Shown here: positions 4,947 through 5,466 of the stretch, piece by piece
Position numbering within the stretch: position 1 is the stretch's first letter
How the letters are laid out: the number at the start of each line of letters is the position of its first letter
DNA from: Rhodospirillales bacterium
Lineage (GTDB): Bacteria > Pseudomonadota > Alphaproteobacteria > Rhodospirillales > Casp-alpha2
NCBI GenBank assembly: GCA_028282185.1
Contig: JANQIJ010000128.1
Coordinates: 1-5,466 of the forward strand
Direction of reading: 5' to 3'
DNA: 5,466 bases
Program-made: the position numbers and the translations under genes
Notes under the pieces: generated by a model
Told to the model about the DNA's origin: nothing
Database searches by the model: none
Seen by the model: the letters and a program-made list of their open reading frames with translations, nothing else

Positions 4947-5466
4947 TCAAGATTGCGCGGGATGTTTGCGTCCGCGACGGGACCGTCCTGTGCCCCTTCT
5001 GCGCCGCAAATCGAGCGTGAGCCCGATCACGGCCATGAAAACGAGACTGAACGTAACTGCTATGGACACGACGAGATTCTGCGTTTCGCGTCCGAGCGGA
5101 AACAGGAAATTCCACTTGTGGAGATAGGAGAAGCTCCACTGTTCCGCCTTCGCTTGGTCGGGCGTGCGGTCGGCGAGGACGCCGGTGGTCGTGTCGACGA
5201 AGATCGTCGCATTGACCGGCGCGCCGTAGTCCAGGCGCCAAACGGGCAGCCGCTTGTTGCGGAAGTCATATTGCGGTCCGAACCGCGTAACGAGTTCGGC
5301 GTTGGCGATGGCGTCTCGCGACACGCCGGTGAAGCGTTCGCCCAATTGCAGGGCGATCTCCCGGTCACCGCCTTTGAACGGCATGCCCGTCGACGCGTCG
5401 ATGTAGAGCGCCGGTCCGTTGCGTTCGACGCCGTCAAAGCGGGCGTTGCGGATTTCCGAGGGCGTC
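4947..5466 (-). CDS. PepSY domain membrane protein, C-terminal part
   Basis: The gene is open to the right edge, so its start lies outside the window. The visible 172 residues run upstream past an internal Met (codon at 5382-5384) without a stop, so that Met is not the start. Two PepSY-like repeats are suggested, with the pattern Y-I-D-A-S-T-G then F-V-D-T-T-T-G-V-L-A, each a strand followed by D-x-x-T-G. The second is preceded by L-P-V-W-R-L-D-Y. After it come an H-K-W-N-F-L segment and one clear transmembrane helix (V-V-S-I-A-V-T-F-S-L-V-F-M-A-V-I-G-L-T-L), ending in a basic tail (R-R-R-R). PepSY membrane proteins are implicated in iron or siderophore uptake, reductase-like electron transfer or protease inhibition. 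None of these can be assigned without the N-terminal part and the off-window neighbours. It ends 222 bp from the tRNA, facing it. Confidence 0.85.
   Translation of the reverse strand, partial: TPSEIRNARFDGVERNGPALYIDASTGMPFKGGDREIALQLGERFTGVSRDAIANAELVTRFGPQYDFRNKRLPVWRLDYGAPVNATIFVDTTTGVLADRTPDQAKAEQWSFSYLHKWNFLFPLGRETQNLVVSIAVTFSLVFMAVIGLTLDLRRRRGTGRSRRGRKHPAQS

Noticed and set aside
4379..5020. 213-residue plus-strand frame spanning the tRNA
   Set aside because: It runs through the tRNA-Val gene (the peptide G-S-I-P-A-A-P-T is translated T arm and acceptor) and is antisense to two supported genes at its ends.
4675..5241. 188-residue minus-strand frame through the tRNA
   Set aside because: Its end contains the G-I-E-P-A-T-P-T-M-S pattern that arises when the complement of a tRNA gene is translated, a well-known spurious peptide. 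The rest overlaps the PepSY gene in another frame.
4947..5384. PepSY protein beginning at the Met codon at 5384
   Set aside because: The frame stays open to the window edge and the upstream residues continue the PepSY pattern (Y-I-D-A-S-T-G just before this Met), so the Met is internal.

Overview
This is a GC-rich chromosomal window. The gene families, the GC-rich coding sequence and an anti-Shine-Dalgarno small-RNA candidate suggest an alphaproteobacterium, possibly of the Rhodospirillales type. That placement is inferred from style and family resemblance, not from a marker gene. No transposase, phage gene, CRISPR array or integration scar is visible. It reads as ordinary housekeeping and metabolic sequence with one unusual intergenic region.

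Layout, left to right. Bases 1-129 are a GC-rich edge with no supported gene. A small cupin protein (minus strand, 130-543) is divergent from a glutathione S-transferase family protein (plus, 744-1433), with 200 bp between them. The transferase converges on a secreted lytic transglycosylase-like protein (minus, 1479-2450) that carries a long arginine-rich tail. Its upstream region holds a sharp A+T island. Next to that, on the plus strand, is a well-formed small-RNA unit (promoter about 2636-2664, RNA about 2671-2778, strong intrinsic terminator) with two exposed UCCUCCC motifs. A phosphinothricin-type GNAT acetyltransferase (2945-3466) lies downstream of an N-formylglutamate amidohydrolase (3559-4461). 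Both are on the minus strand and probably co-transcribed, with a perfect 10-bp hairpin between them. A plus-strand tRNA-Val(GAC) with encoded CCA follows (4650-4724). The window ends inside a minus-strand PepSY-type membrane protein gene whose start lies beyond base 5466.

How they fit together. The amidohydrolase and acetyltransferase form the only likely operon, plausibly for amino-acid or amino-acid-analogue metabolism. The other genes look like independent units. The item most worth follow-up is the small RNA: it has a promoter, a 5' hairpin that starts almost exactly at the predicted transcription start, anti-Shine-Dalgarno motifs in unpaired or weakly paired positions, and a textbook terminator.
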